Shown: positions 52,730-61,335 of the stretch, piece by piece
Position numbering within the stretch: the first letter of the stretch is position 1
How the letters are laid out: every line of letters starts with the position of its first letter
Program-made: the position numbers and the translations under genes
Source: a virus
Length of the DNA: 64,000 bases
IMG/VR virus record: IMGVR_UViG_3300048834_000128
Location: 1-64,000 of that record
Direction: 5' to 3' (one strand)
The notes under the pieces: model-generated
Told to the model about the DNA's origin: nothing
Databases searched by the model: none
Seen by the model: the letters and a program-made list of their open reading frames with translations, nothing else

Positions 52730-53323
52730 ATGGGAACAAAAAACGCATTAGATATCAGTGTTACAAGACAATCCGTACCGAGTTCAATAACAAGGGCGGG
52801 TTCGGCAGACGGACTTTGGCCCGTAGAAATGATTTCGGTACTTCAATCGGATTTTACACTGAGTGCCGCATCGGGAGTGCAGACCGCATTCTCGTCGGGG
52901 CAAGACGTAATCACATTGGAAGGGTCCACTACCTATGAGTTTTGGGGTCAGTTCGACATCACCTGCGGAACTACAACGCATACTACGGCAATAGCATGGC
53001 TCGCAGGGTCGGGGCTTACGATAAATTGGATAAACTATCAGACAAGGGCGTGGAACTCCGTTGCCAATACGGTTGCCACCGCTACTCAGGGTACATGGAT
53101 TGACAGGCTTGCATCAACGGTAGTGACATCGACGGCTACGACGGCAGGTAATCATATAATGTTCAGAGGATTCATAAATGTAAATGCAGGCGGAACACTG
53201 ACTCCTCAGATAGCCTTTTCTGCCAATCCAACGGGAACCAACCTCATGAAGGCGGGCAGTTTCTTCGCATTCAAACCCGTAGGAACTAATACAGTTACCG
53301 TTACATCACCTTCAATAGCGTAA
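52730..53323 (+). CDS. Virion surface/decoration protein, 197 aa
   Basis: The N-terminus is polar; from residue ~45 a Thr/Ala-rich beta domain follows (VITLEGSTTYEFWGQFDITCGTTTHT), of the type seen in phage capsid fibres and decoration proteins. The pattern FFAFKPVGTNTVTV at the end is also typical. It overlaps the next gene by one base. Structural role likely, target unknown. Confidence 0.55.
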   Translation: MGTKNALDISVTRQSVPSSITRAGSADGLWPVEMISVLQSDFTLSAASGVQTAFSSGQDVITLEGSTTYEFWGQFDITCGTTTHTTAIAWLAGSGLTINWINYQTRAWNSVANTVATATQGTWIDRLASTVVTSTATTAGNHIMFRGFINVNAGGTLTPQIAFSANPTGTNLMKAGSFFAFKPVGTNTVTVTSPSIA

Positions 53324-55584
53324 TGAGAGGCATCTTTTCCATAATAGGGGCGAATGCAGGGAGTGCGACTCCACCCGACCCCGACACCTATACATTGAGT
53401 GCCGAATCGACGACAAGTGCGGGAGTGTATAAGGACGGGGACTTGGTAAGGACTCTTTGGAGTAATGTGGTGCAGGGTGCGGGAACGTATGCCAAACCTA
53501 CTTGGGATGGGGATGATGACAACGGCAATCCCGTTACATTACCTGCCACAATAACGGTTATGGCGAACCGAATGACCTACCAATGGCATGCAGGTATCGG
53601 AAATACAAGTACCGAAACGGAAGGACCTAACAAGATACGTGCATTAAGGCAGGTATGGGATTCTGTCACTTACGGGGATTATCTTTATAATGTGACGGGA
53701 TTCGTAGAGGGCAATTCACCGATATTCAAAGTTGATTACACTACCGACATCAACTACATGATACCCGTTCTACCGACCTCTAACCATGACGTGGTGTTTG
53801 AAATCAACTATCTATGCAGGGACGCTTCAAAGATGTATTTTGCAGGATTCGACGCATACGGATATCTTGCCGCAAATGCAATAGACTCATGTATCTATGC
53901 GATAGAACTGCCTTCGGAAGCAAAGTTCACATTCTCGTCAGGCACGACCGTCCAGCCCGCACTTGCAGACGAAACATTCAGTTGTACGGCACTCGTATAT
54001 GACGATTCGACCGCAAGAATAACGGGCATGGCGGTACATCAGACGGGTGCGTTTCTCTACATAACGAGGGGTGCTCAAAACAGACTCGAACTTTATAATA
54101 AGAATACGGGAGGAGGAGGTTCGCTAATCAACTCGACTCCCATGACAGACCTTTCCATTGACGGAAATGTACTTTGGGCTATAAGCGGAAGCGACATTAT
54201 CAAATGGAATATCAATGCACTTAACGGACTTATAACTTCGGCAGGAGTCACCATTTCGGCAACCAATCCCACAAGGATACATGCTTCGGGAGGTAACGTA
54301 TATGTTATTGAAGCGGACACCATGCAGGTCAAGGCATACAATTCTTCAGGAGTGCTTCAATGGACATTCGGGCAGTCGGGAGGTTATACCAACGCACCAT
54401 TGGCAGCAGATGACAAGTTCCACTTCATAGATTCGGTAGACCTGTTTGCAAGGGGAGTCATTACCACAGATTCGTCAAGCGGAGATATTTGGATTGGAGA
54501 CACAGGCAATAACCGAATGATGAGATACGATTCGTCAAGGACATTGCTCGATAGTTTCTCATACCTGCCTATGAATTACAATGCTGCTGCCGACATTAAC
54601 GACGGGCAGAGGGTATTTGCCTTGTTTCAGGAGTTTGACGGCATTACCGAAGAGTTCGTCGCCAATTGGGAAGCCAACCTTTGGGCACAGGTGGACCCTA
54701 CCGACTACATTCAGATGGACAGGCGTAACGTATTCAGGAACACTTGGACAATCGACGGGCATACCTTCGCTACGATAGACAATTATTCGGATGGCGGAGG
54801 GCTGAGGTTCCCCGAAGTGGTGGAACTTACAAGCACGGGCATAAGACTCACGGGAATAAATTGGGATTACTTCTCAATGGATATCGTCGAACAGAACGGA
54901 GATATAATCAGTTTCCCTTACAATGAATCGACGTCAGGAACTCAGAACCTTACAAGACAGGTCTACACGGGATTGGATGGCAGCGATAATCCTCAATGGA
55001 ACGCACCGACCACCATATCTTCCGTGCCACTTGCATTAGATACTCCGACTTGGAGTAACGGGTCAAGACCTTCTTCTAAGGGAGTCATACTCTCACCTGC
55101 TTGGCAGAACGGAGGCAGACACTTCGGTAGATATGCCGACGGATCGTGGAAATGGATGGTAGGCCCGAGTACTGCCGAAAGTTATTCAGGACCATGGTTG
55201 ACTGACGGAACATTCGATTGCGGCAATGACATTCCTGCGTTCGGAGGTTATGCAGGTTGGGATAGGTATGCTTGTGACGACATGGAAGTATGGAACTACA
55301 TCGGGGAAGGTTGGAAACAGAATCAGGTAAACAAGTGGACATTGTACCACGACACGGGACTCATGCTTATGCAATTGGGCAAGACAGGTCCCGAAGCACA
55401 GATAGATTCAGGAACAGACGAAGCACCTGCACAGGCGGCAGGAAATGCGATTGCAGGTCGATTTGTCAAGATAGGCACTAAATATTATATCTTTCATTGC
55501 GACGAATCAAGGCATGGAGCGGTTCACAGGTTCGAGATAGACGGATATTCTACCATTCAGACGTTCGATTTTGTAGAGACATAA
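53323..55584 (+). CDS. Beta-propeller adhesion protein with FlgD-Ig-like domain, 753 aa
   Basis: Residues 20-95 resemble a FlgD Ig-like fold (YKDGDLVRTLWSNVVQGAGTY... WDGDDDNGN). The middle (about 120-500) has repeated short strands with NHL/propeller features (IWIGDTGNNRMMRYDSSRTLLDSF). The C-terminal half is a further beta domain rich in Trp and Gly. This combination suggests a receptor-binding or glycan-binding tail protein. No hydrolase residues stand out. It ends just before the glycosyltransferase promoter. Confidence 0.65.
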   Translation: MRGIFSIIGANAGSATPPDPDTYTLSAESTTSAGVYKDGDLVRTLWSNVVQGAGTYAKPTWDGDDDNGNPVTLPATITVMANRMTYQWHAGIGNTSTETEGPNKIRALRQVWDSVTYGDYLYNVTGFVEGNSPIFKVDYTTDINYMIPVLPTSNHDVVFEINYLCRDASKMYFAGFDAYGYLAANAIDSCIYAIELPSEAKFTFSSGTTVQPALADETFSCTALVYDDSTARITGMAVHQTGAFLYITRGAQNRLELYNKNTGGGGSLINSTPMTDLSIDGNVLWAISGSDIIKWNINALNGLITSAGVTISATNPTRIHASGGNVYVIEADTMQVKAYNSSGVLQWTFGQSGGYTNAPLAADDKFHFIDSVDLFARGVITTDSSSGDIWIGDTGNNRMMRYDSSRTLLDSFSYLPMNYNAAADINDGQRVFALFQEFDGITEEFVANWEANLWAQVDPTDYIQMDRRNVFRNTWTIDGHTFATIDNYSDGGGLRFPEVVELTSTGIRLTGINWDYFSMDIVEQNGDIISFPYNESTSGTQNLTRQVYTGLDGSDNPQWNAPTTISSVPLALDTPTWSNGSRPSSKGVILSPAWQNGGRHFGRYADGSWKWMVGPSTAESYSGPWLTDGTFDCGNDIPAFGGYAGWDRYACDDMEVWNYIGEGWKQNQVNKWTLYHDTGLMLMQLGKTGPEAQIDSGTDEAPAQAAGNAIAGRFVKIGTKYYIFHCDESRHGAVHRFEIDGYSTIQTFDFVET

Positions 55585-55600
55585 TATTGTCATACATTTG
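55570..55600 (+). promoter_or_regulatory. Leaderless promoter of the glycosyltransferase
   Basis: TTTG (55570-55573), a 19-nt spacer and TACATTTG (55593-55600), with the ATG at 55605 only 4 nt later. Confidence 0.7.
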
Positions 55601-55604
55601 AGGC

Positions 55605-56762
55605 ATGAACGAACCTAAATTCTCAATAGTAATGATTGCCAAGAACGAAGCGAACGTGCTTGGCAGATGCCTTAACTCACTTTCAAACTTCATTCAAAGG
55701 GGTGGAGAAATAATCCTATGTGATACGGGGTCTACCGACAATACGATTGCCATTGCCCACCAATACGGATGCAAGGTGATAGAATACTCAGGTGCCCGAA
55801 AGGAACTCAAACGTGCAGACGTGGAGAACATCAATTTCCTATCAAAGAGATACGACGAAGATAAGATTGCCGAATACGGAGACTTCATCTTCGATTTCTC
55901 AAATGCCCGAAACCATGCCACCGAACACGCCAAGAACGACTTCATAATCAGTCTCGACGCCGACGAGGTATATGCCACATTGGATATTGACGCCATTAAC
56001 TCACTTATTGACAATGGTGCGAGAAACATCAGTTACGACTTCGTATTCTCTTTCAGACCCGATGGGACTCCCGACGTTCAGTTCGTGCAATCAAAGGCAT
56101 TTGACAGAAGATACTTCAAGTGGGTCAATGTAATTCACGAGGTATTGCAGGGCGAAGGTCCGACCATTTACGTTCCATCGGAAACCATAAGACTCGAACA
56201 TCATCAGGAGGCAGGGAAGGAACATCGTACCAACTATATCAAAGGTCTTGCATACGACCATCTTTGCAACCCCAAGGGTGACAGAAATGCACACTACTAC
56301 GCAAGAGAACTCATGTACACGGGCAGATACCGTTGGGCGATTGACAGATTCAGACACCACCGAAACCTCAACGCTTGGGACTTGGAAAGGAATCAGAGTC
56401 TTATCTACATGGGCGACTGCTACGGATACATCGGAAACCAACCTATGCAGGAAGCATGCTATCTCGACGCCATAAAGGAACTCGCAACCCGAAGGGAAGG
56501 ACTTATAAAACTCGCTTGGTTATATTACTCTCAGAAGAAATACCGTCACGCCATCATATACGCAACGGGTGCACTATCCATTCCTTGGACAAGTTACTAC
56601 TCGAACCGTGCATCACACTATAATGAGGAACCTTACGAGATACTCTACCTGTCATACGGATGGCTCGGAGAAATACCAAAGGCTAAGGACTTCTGCCAAA
56701 AGTGTATCGAACTTTGCCCCGACTCAGAGAAGTTCAAAGACCATCTGAAATACTATCTATAA
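55605..56762 (+). CDS. GT2 glycosyltransferase with TPR-like C-terminus, 385 aa
   Basis: The N-terminal domain is GT-A type: FSIVMIAKNEANVLGRCL at the start, CDTGSTDNT at 39-47 and the metal-binding DADE at 118-121. The C-terminal ~150 residues (RYRWAIDRFRHHRNLN, CYGYIGNQPMQEACYLDAIKEL, LGEIPKAKDFCQKCIEL) form TPR-like helix pairs, as in SunS- and WaaE-like enzymes. It has its own strong promoter inside the adhesion genes, so it may glycosylate fibre proteins or remodel a host surface sugar. Donor and acceptor are unknown. Confidence 0.9.
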   Translation: MNEPKFSIVMIAKNEANVLGRCLNSLSNFIQRGGEIILCDTGSTDNTIAIAHQYGCKVIEYSGARKELKRADVENINFLSKRYDEDKIAEYGDFIFDFSNARNHATEHAKNDFIISLDADEVYATLDIDAINSLIDNGARNISYDFVFSFRPDGTPDVQFVQSKAFDRRYFKWVNVIHEVLQGEGPTIYVPSETIRLEHHQEAGKEHRTNYIKGLAYDHLCNPKGDRNAHYYARELMYTGRYRWAIDRFRHHRNLNAWDLERNQSLIYMGDCYGYIGNQPMQEACYLDAIKELATRREGLIKLAWLYYSQKKYRHAIIYATGALSIPWTSYYSNRASHYNEEPYEILYLSYGWLGEIPKAKDFCQKCIELCPDSEKFKDHLKYYL

Positions 56763-56782
56763 CAACATAAGGATTTTGTCGT

Positions 56783-56790
56783 TAAATTTG
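56783..56790 (+). promoter_or_regulatory. Promoter -7 box
   Basis: TAAATTTG lies 22 nt before the ATG at 56813. No well-placed -33 element. Confidence 0.4.
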
Positions 56791-56812
56791 CCTGTATCAA
56801 ACAGACAAAATA

Positions 56813-57352
56813 ATGAGCAGCATCACGAAGAATTTCGCTAACCATATCCTCATTCAAGGGGACAACATGACTCAACCTGCAATATTTACCAATTCGGCAG
56901 ATGCAGTCTGTACCTATACCGAAAACTCGGTCACTCTTTCTTTCGGCAACAAGGGATTCATATTCTCCTCCGATTGGGGCATTTCAACCCACGGGGCATT
57001 GACCGAAGTTCTTACCGTCGATGTTTCGGCATGGGACCCCGTTGATATCGCAACACTTATTAACACCAACGTGCTTACCGAAGACCGTGCATCAGGCGAC
57101 CCTGTGATTATCGCAGACACTACCATGGTGCCAGGTCAGTTCACCGTAATCGAAGCATTAAGCGATACGGTTCTCGACGTTTCCGACTCCGCAGCAACGG
57201 TGGAAGTGGATGGTTCGGGGGATCCTATCACGACATTGGGCGATTATGTAGGACAGACAATCCCTAAAGGTGCGTTCGTCTACGGAAAGTTCACTCAGAT
57301 ACAACTTGTAAGCGGTGCTGTAAAGGCATACTCTAACCTTTCAAACGTATAA
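56813..57352 (+). CDS. Putative virion decoration protein, 179 aa
   Basis: Acidic, Thr/Ser/Val-rich and beta-strand dominated (EVLTVDVSAWDPVDIATLINTN), with few charges of positive sign. This resembles small head-decoration or fibre-base proteins of phages. The start could also be the Met at codon 19 (MTQPAIFTN). It is placed between the glycosyltransferase and a glycine-rich adhesin. Confidence 0.55.
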   Translation: MSSITKNFANHILIQGDNMTQPAIFTNSADAVCTYTENSVTLSFGNKGFIFSSDWGISTHGALTEVLTVDVSAWDPVDIATLINTNVLTEDRASGDPVIIADTTMVPGQFTVIEALSDTVLDVSDSAATVEVDGSGDPITTLGDYVGQTIPKGAFVYGKFTQIQLVSGAVKAYSNLSNV

Positions 57353-57358
57353 ATCTAA

Positions 57359-58252
57359 ATGACCAAGGGCATCAGTATCGGACCCGGCATTGGTCCTCTA
57401 TATCCGCATAACCGACCTTACGATGGCAACCCTTTCATGGTGGCATCAGGAGGAACCGTTACCGAGGATGGAGATTTTAAGATACATACATTCCTTACTT
57501 CCGACGACTTCATTGTTTCCAATTTGGGAAGCACGGGAGAAGTCGAGGTATTGCTTGTTGCAGGTGGTGGTGGTGGTGGTTCTCCGAACTCATCAACATC
57601 TGCAGGTGGAGGAGGTGCGGGTGGAGTACTTCATCTCGCATCGGAAATACTCGGCGGTTCAGGTACATACCCCGTCGTAGTTGGTGCAGGAGGTACCGCT
57701 ACATTATTCTCAAACGCGCCATCAGGACAAGGAGGTCCAGGAGGTAATTCAACATTCAATAGCAACACTGCAATAGGTGGTGGTGGTGGTTCAAGGTTTG
57801 GAATCGTAGGAGGGAACGGAGGTTCAGGCGGTGGAGGGTGTTATACATCCCCTGCAGGAACGGGCACGGTCGGTCAGGGCAACAACGGAGGTCCTAATAT
57901 AGGAGGTGGCGGAGGTTGCGGTGGCGGTGGTGGTGGTGCGGTCGGTTCATCTCATTCAGGAGGCTCGGGAGGTAATGGCGGAAATGGTGTTTCAAACTCC
58001 ATCACGGGAAGTGCCGTAACATACGGTGGTGGTGGTGGTGGTGGAACATACAATAACGCCACGGCAGGAACGGGTGGAACGGGTGGTGGTGGAGCAGGAG
58101 GCAGTTCATCCACTCTTAACGGGACTGCAGGAACAGACGGACTCGGAGGCGGTGGCGGTGCCGGTGCGAACACGGGAGGAACCAATATCGGAGGAGTAGG
58201 CGGTTCAGGAGTGGTAATCATAAGGTATCAGTTTCAAGATTCAACCCCATAA
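57359..58252 (+). CDS. Glycine-rich adhesin-like tail tip protein, 297 aa
   Basis: A short N-terminal domain is followed from residue ~65 by VLLVAGGGGGG, many (GGx)n blocks and a final GGSGVVIIRYQF, the signature of phage glycine-rich domains thought to pack as polyglycine-II sheets, as in S16-type adhesins. Loops between the glycine blocks carry the variable residues that would contact the receptor. One Cys-Gly pair and a CY appear inside the blocks. It precedes a chaperone-like gene, as in other tail fibre pairs. Confidence 0.8.
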   Translation: MTKGISIGPGIGPLYPHNRPYDGNPFMVASGGTVTEDGDFKIHTFLTSDDFIVSNLGSTGEVEVLLVAGGGGGGSPNSSTSAGGGGAGGVLHLASEILGGSGTYPVVVGAGGTATLFSNAPSGQGGPGGNSTFNSNTAIGGGGGSRFGIVGGNGGSGGGGCYTSPAGTGTVGQGNNGGPNIGGGGGCGGGGGGAVGSSHSGGSGGNGGNGVSNSITGSAVTYGGGGGGGTYNNATAGTGGTGGGGAGGSSSTLNGTAGTDGLGGGGGAGANTGGTNIGGVGGSGVVIIRYQFQDSTP

Positions 58253-58629
58253 TGGCAAAAACATACTGCATAGTGAAGGATGGTGATATTGTGAACGTAA
58301 TAGTCGCATCCGAAAGATTCATTACCAAATACGCAAGGAGGAACACCGACGTAAAGGCGATTGAGAATACCGATACCAAAGTCGGGATGGTAGGAGGTCT
58401 TTATGATGAGAAATCCGATAGGTTCATTCCTGCCAAACCATATAAGCAATGGGTTCTTGACGAAAAGACCCTCAAGTGGAAGTCCTCAAAGGAAGTTCCC
58501 AAAGACAACAAGGAATACGTTTGGGATGAGAAACTCGACAAGTGGGAGGATATTGACGCCTACAAACTGAAATACAAGAACGACAATACGAAACCTGACA
58601 AGGAAGACGTTAAAATCAAACCGAAATAA
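58252..58629 (+). CDS. Tail fibre assembly/chaperone-like protein, 125 aa
   Basis: The order DGDIVNVIVA..., GLYDEKSDRFIPAKPYKQW, LDEKTLKWKSS and YVWDEKLDKWED is a recurrent pattern of small proteins next to tail fibre genes in many phages, similar in style to Tfa. The tail is Lys/Asp-rich. It overlaps the glycine-rich adhesin gene by one base, which suggests it helps that protein fold or becomes part of the fibre. Confidence 0.6.
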   Translation: MAKTYCIVKDGDIVNVIVASERFITKYARRNTDVKAIENTDTKVGMVGGLYDEKSDRFIPAKPYKQWVLDEKTLKWKSSKEVPKDNKEYVWDEKLDKWEDIDAYKLKYKNDNTKPDKEDVKIKPK

Positions 58630-58632
58630 TCC

Positions 58633-58640
58633 TATATTTG
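58633..58640 (+). promoter_or_regulatory. Promoter -7 box
   Basis: TATATTTG lies 31 nt before the ATG at 58672, in the 42-bp gap after the chaperone-like gene. The -33 element is not evident. Confidence 0.4.
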
Positions 58641-58671
58641 CAAAATCAAACAATTTAAAACCCTATAAATC

Positions 58672-58917
58672 ATGCAACAATACATCATCTGGTGGCAACC
58701 GACCAAAGAAACAGACTTGGTGAATGAGTTTCCTGAACTCGATACAACCAACGCAACATACGAAGAACCGACCGTCGCTTGGGAGGATGGATACAATTGG
58801 GTCGAGCAGGACTTGACTCCAGAACAATTCGTCATAGTGGATAATGCCGCTAACCAATTGATCGCGATTGATGTAAAACCGTCTCCACATCCACCTTATT
58901 CACCGACAGGCAGATAA
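58672..58917 (+). CDS. Hypothetical acidic protein, 81 aa
   Basis: Acidic and Trp-rich (YIIWWQPTKETD, AWEDGYNWVEQD), without a recognised family. It has its own -7 box and precedes two membrane proteins. Function unknown. Confidence 0.55.
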   Translation: MQQYIIWWQPTKETDLVNEFPELDTTNATYEEPTVAWEDGYNWVEQDLTPEQFVIVDNAANQLIAIDVKPSPHPPYSPTGR

Positions 58918-58923
58918 TCTGAC

Positions 58924-59376
58924 ATGGGCAATCAACTGAGAAAGTTTATGTGGAATCTGATAGTAAGGGACATTTGGCACAAGTACAATTGTTTCGGTGT
59001 CACCAATGCACGGAAAATCAATTCCATATTGCTCATGTGTATCATACCTTCGGCAATGCTATGTTACCTTATCATGTACTATCTTCTACCTGCAAAGGCG
59101 GTCGATGCACAATGGTACACGTATTTCATAACCAAGGCGGCACAGATGATGGCGTTCTCGTTCATCTCCTACTCATACTTCAAGGATTCACGTGATGCGG
59201 GGATGGCTACGGCGGTAATGGTATATTGCGGAATCAACTTCATTTCCGACGTGTTCGGATTCCACCACAAGATGTTTTGGTTCAACGCAATGGCATATCT
59301 TTTCTTCGCAGCAATGAGCCTATATATTATAAGAGATATTTGGCACAGATGCAAGAAAGATGAAGATGACCGATAA
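58924..59376 (+). CDS. Polytopic membrane protein, 150 aa
   Basis: Four hydrophobic segments are visible at about 33-53, 64-86, 92-111 and 116-138, with a basic N-terminus and a charged C-terminus (RCKKDEDDR). It overlaps the next holin-like gene by 17 nt. It may act with that protein in lysis or block superinfection; no family is recognised. Confidence 0.65.
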   Translation: MGNQLRKFMWNLIVRDIWHKYNCFGVTNARKINSILLMCIIPSAMLCYLIMYYLLPAKAVDAQWYTYFITKAAQMMAFSFISYSYFKDSRDAGMATAVMVYCGINFISDVFGFHHKMFWFNAMAYLFFAAMSLYIIRDIWHRCKKDEDDR

Positions 59377-59692
59377 ATACTTTGAAATACTGTCTTCATA
59401 CTTAGGCATCATTACATGGTTCATCATATTGATCGCTGCCAAGATAAGCCATGTGGCAACACGGAAGAAGCTCACACGCAGTCAGCTCGTCGCCAATATC
59501 CTCTATGCACTCATAGGTGGAGTACTTGCATTTTTCGGCACCGCAACCCTTCAGCAGAACATAAGGATAATAGCGGTAGGAGTGGGAGTCCTCGCAGGAG
59601 ACGTGATAGTGGAGTGGATACCGAGCAATTTCAAGGGATTATTGGACACGGCAGGAACCGTCGTAAAAAAATGGTTGTCCAGAAAGAAATAA
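59360..59692 (+). CDS. Holin-like protein (LydA-type), 110 aa
   Basis: Three hydrophobic segments occur at about 12-28, 45-62 and 67-85. The pattern WFIILIAAKISHV..KKLTRSQLVAN..GGVLAFFG..IRIIAVGVGVLAGDVIVEW resembles the LydA/phage-holin family. The true start may be codon 3. It is the second holin-like gene of the window, so one of the two may be an antiholin. A strong terminator follows. Confidence 0.7.
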   Translation: MKMTDKYFEILSSYLGIITWFIILIAAKISHVATRKKLTRSQLVANILYALIGGVLAFFGTATLQQNIRIIAVGVGVLAGDVIVEWIPSNFKGLLDTAGTVVKKWLSRKK

Positions 59693-59739
59693 TTACATAC
59701 ATTCGCATTCTCATTGTATTCAGTTTTTAAAGTTTGTAG

Positions 59740-59770
59740 AAAGACCCTCATTGATTTGTAGGGTCTTTTT
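59740..59770 (+). terminator. Intrinsic terminator after the holin-like gene
   Basis: AAAGACCCT (59740-59748) pairs perfectly with AGGGTCTTT (59760-59768) and is followed by T's. Confidence 0.9.
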
Positions 59771-59784
59771 GCTTATAAAATAAA

Positions 59785-59816
59785 TTTGGACATTATATAC
59801 ATTTGTAATACATTCG
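59785..59816 (+). promoter_or_regulatory. Leaderless promoter, TACATTCG variant
   Basis: TTTG (59785-59788), a 20-nt spacer and TACATTCG (59809-59816), 4 nt before the ATG at 59821. An extra TACATTTG at 59798-59805 and a TAATAC at 59806-59811 lie inside the spacer. Confidence 0.65.
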
Positions 59817-59820
59817 CAAA

Positions 59821-60048
59821 ATGAATATATTTAAAAGGAGAGTCAAAAAGAAAATCAGTTTTATTAAAACGGTTGAACTCAAAAGTGCGAATAGTTGGGA
59901 TACTTCCTATCATACAGAGGTAAATGGTCGCTATGTATCCAATAGCGTATCTCACAATAAAGAACAAGCGGAATCAATCTTTGAAAAAGTATTGGAACTG
60001 CATGGGACAACAAAAACCAAAGAAGTGTTAAGAGAAGAATATCGGTAA
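59821..60048 (+). CDS. Hypothetical protein, 75 aa
   Basis: A basic N-terminus (NIFKRRVKKKISF), a beta hairpin-like middle (SYHTEVNGRYVSNSV) and a C-terminal helix. No family is recognised. It shares one base with the HNH gene start (TAATG), so the two are co-translated from a leaderless promoter. Confidence 0.6.
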   Translation: MNIFKRRVKKKISFIKTVELKSANSWDTSYHTEVNGRYVSNSVSHNKEQAESIFEKVLELHGTTKTKEVLREEYR

Positions 60049-60416
60049 TGCCTAAGCAATGTCAGCACGAAGGGTGTACCAACCCGATATTCTCCCACGG
60101 ATTCTGCCGTTGGCACCAAGGATATAGAACCGACAAGAAACCCAAAAGAATCAATCCCATATCGGAGAAACTCGCTGAGAACCTGAAGGTCTACAAGGCG
60201 GTTAGGGAGGAGTTCCTCTCAAGACACCCTCTCTGCCAGGCAAAGATAGCAGGATGCACAAGGGAGTCGGTTCAGATCCATCACAAGAAAGGTAGAATAG
60301 GCGAACTTCTCACAGACAACCGATACTTCCTCGCGGTCTGCCACAACTGCCACCACCATATCGAACTCAATCCAATCGAAGCAAAACTCAACGGATGGTC
60401 ACTCGATAGGTGTTAA
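60048..60416 (+). CDS. HNH/NinG-like nuclease with zinc finger, 122 aa
   Basis: An N-terminal zinc-binding cluster (CQHEGCTNPIFSHGFCRWH) is followed by a helix and a HNH-type core with CQAKIAGC, IHHKKGR and CHNCHHHIE. This is the pattern of small phage HNH endonucleases close to NinG. They may act in recombination, packaging or homing. The catalytic His pair and the zinc cysteines are all present, so it should be active. Confidence 0.8.
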   Translation: MPKQCQHEGCTNPIFSHGFCRWHQGYRTDKKPKRINPISEKLAENLKVYKAVREEFLSRHPLCQAKIAGCTRESVQIHHKKGRIGELLTDNRYFLAVCHNCHHHIELNPIEAKLNGWSLDRC

Positions 60417-60436
60417 CAACGTATCGTTTTTATTCC

Positions 60437-60444
60437 TATTTTTG
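60437..60444 (+). promoter_or_regulatory. Promoter -7 box
   Basis: TATTTTTG lies 43 nt before the ATG at 60488 and is followed by an A-rich leader. The -33 element is weak. Confidence 0.35.
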
Positions 60445-60487
60445 ACACATTATTTAATTTAACTTAATTTAAAAACAAACAAACATC

Positions 60488-61066
60488 ATGTCACAAATTT
60501 CATTAACCGTAGTGCAATCAGGCACAAAATTGCTTGACACTCCATCCGTGCTTTCATTGAACTCTTTTTGGTTCAACCTTCTGACTGCCGATACTACCGT
60601 GTCAGGCGCAAACTCTAAAATAGAATATCATCGCTCGGGACCTGCCGGTGGAAGTTATTTCGTCTACTATGTGAGTGAAACCGTAACTGAAATCGAAGCA
60701 CTTGTAAACGGCGCAAGTCCTGCATTGACCAATAGGGTCGCTGTATCAATCCCTGCCACCGCAACGATGGCTGAGGGAGATTTGGCCAAGGGATATGTCG
60801 TAACCACGTCAGCCGCAGCCACAACAATCACAACCCGTACATTTGCACAGATATCTGCAGAGCTTGGTGCTGAAGCAGGTGCTACTTATGATTGGGTTTT
60901 AAATAATGTTGGCGGCGCAAACACCGTGACAATTACTCCAGGTGCGAATATCACTGCAGCAAGTGCGTTGACAGGTGGTACTGACATGACCGTCGCAAGT
61001 ACAGAGTTAGCGGTATTCAGAATTACATTCGCAGCCTCCTCTGCAACAATCGCAAGACTCGTGTAA
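60488..61066 (+). CDS. Putative virion decoration protein, 192 aa
   Basis: Beta-rich and dominated by Ala, Thr, Val and Ser, with few charged residues (VAVSIPATATMAEGDLAKGYVVTTSAAATTITTRTF), the style of head-decoration or fibre-shaft proteins. It has its own promoter-like box, an A-rich leader and a strong terminator, consistent with high expression. No family is recognised. Confidence 0.6.
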   Translation: MSQISLTVVQSGTKLLDTPSVLSLNSFWFNLLTADTTVSGANSKIEYHRSGPAGGSYFVYYVSETVTEIEALVNGASPALTNRVAVSIPATATMAEGDLAKGYVVTTSAAATTITTRTFAQISAELGAEAGATYDWVLNNVGGANTVTITPGANITAASALTGGTDMTVASTELAVFRITFAASSATIARLV

Positions 61067-61097
61067 GTATCCTTTTATTTTCTATATTCATTCAGAG

Positions 61098-61124
61098 AAC
61101 CCTTGCGAAAGCAGGGGTTTTTTG
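61098..61124 (+). terminator. Intrinsic terminator after the decoration gene
   Basis: AACCCTTGC (61098-61106), a GAAA tetraloop and GCAGGGGTT (61111-61119) form a 9-bp stem followed by T's. Confidence 0.9.
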
Positions 61125-61133
61125 TTATACTTG
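61103..61133 (+). promoter_or_regulatory. Weak leaderless promoter of the interrupted HNH gene
   Basis: TTG (61103-61105), 20 nt and TATACTTG (61126-61133), one mismatch from the -7 consensus, ending 4 nt before the ATG at 61138. It overlaps the terminator stem. Confidence 0.4.
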
Positions 61134-61137
61134 CAGT

Positions 61138-61329
61138 ATGAATATAGTTAATTTAGAGGGCGAAGAATGGCGTCCAGTAGTAGGCTATGAAGGTCTGTAC
61201 GAAGTATCTAATTTGGGTAGGGTTAAATCTCGTGATAGAAGAGTAAGGTCAAAAGGAAATTTAACTCAAATGAAAAAAGGGGTGCTAATGACTCCTTATT
61301 TAAACAATGGTAACTATATACAAGATTAA
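61138..61329 (+). pseudogene. NUMOD4-HNH homing endonuclease, 5' part, split by an IS
   Basis: The first 57 codons (to 61308) encode a NUMOD4 domain: EEWRPVVGYEGLYEVSNLGRVKSRDR. The inverted repeat of the insertion then adds six codons (GNYIQD) and a stop. The missing HNH half lies beyond the element, from 63749. Joining 61308 to 63749 gives an uninterrupted frame (TPYLNN then KYMKVLLRDG). The residual peptide is unlikely to be functional. Confidence 0.92.
61301..61308. repeat. Target-site duplication, left copy (TAAACAAT)
   Basis: The same 8 bp recur at 63741-63748 directly outside the other end of the element. Eight bp is the usual duplication length of IS1595-family transposition. Confidence 0.92.
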
Positions 61330-61335
61330 CCTAAA
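61309..61335 (+). repeat. Left terminal inverted repeat
   Basis: It matches the reverse complement of 63714-63740 at 22 of 27 positions; both begin GGTAA(C/T)TATATAC and contain TTAACC. It contains the TAG stop of the nuclease gene (61333-61331). Confidence 0.92.
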
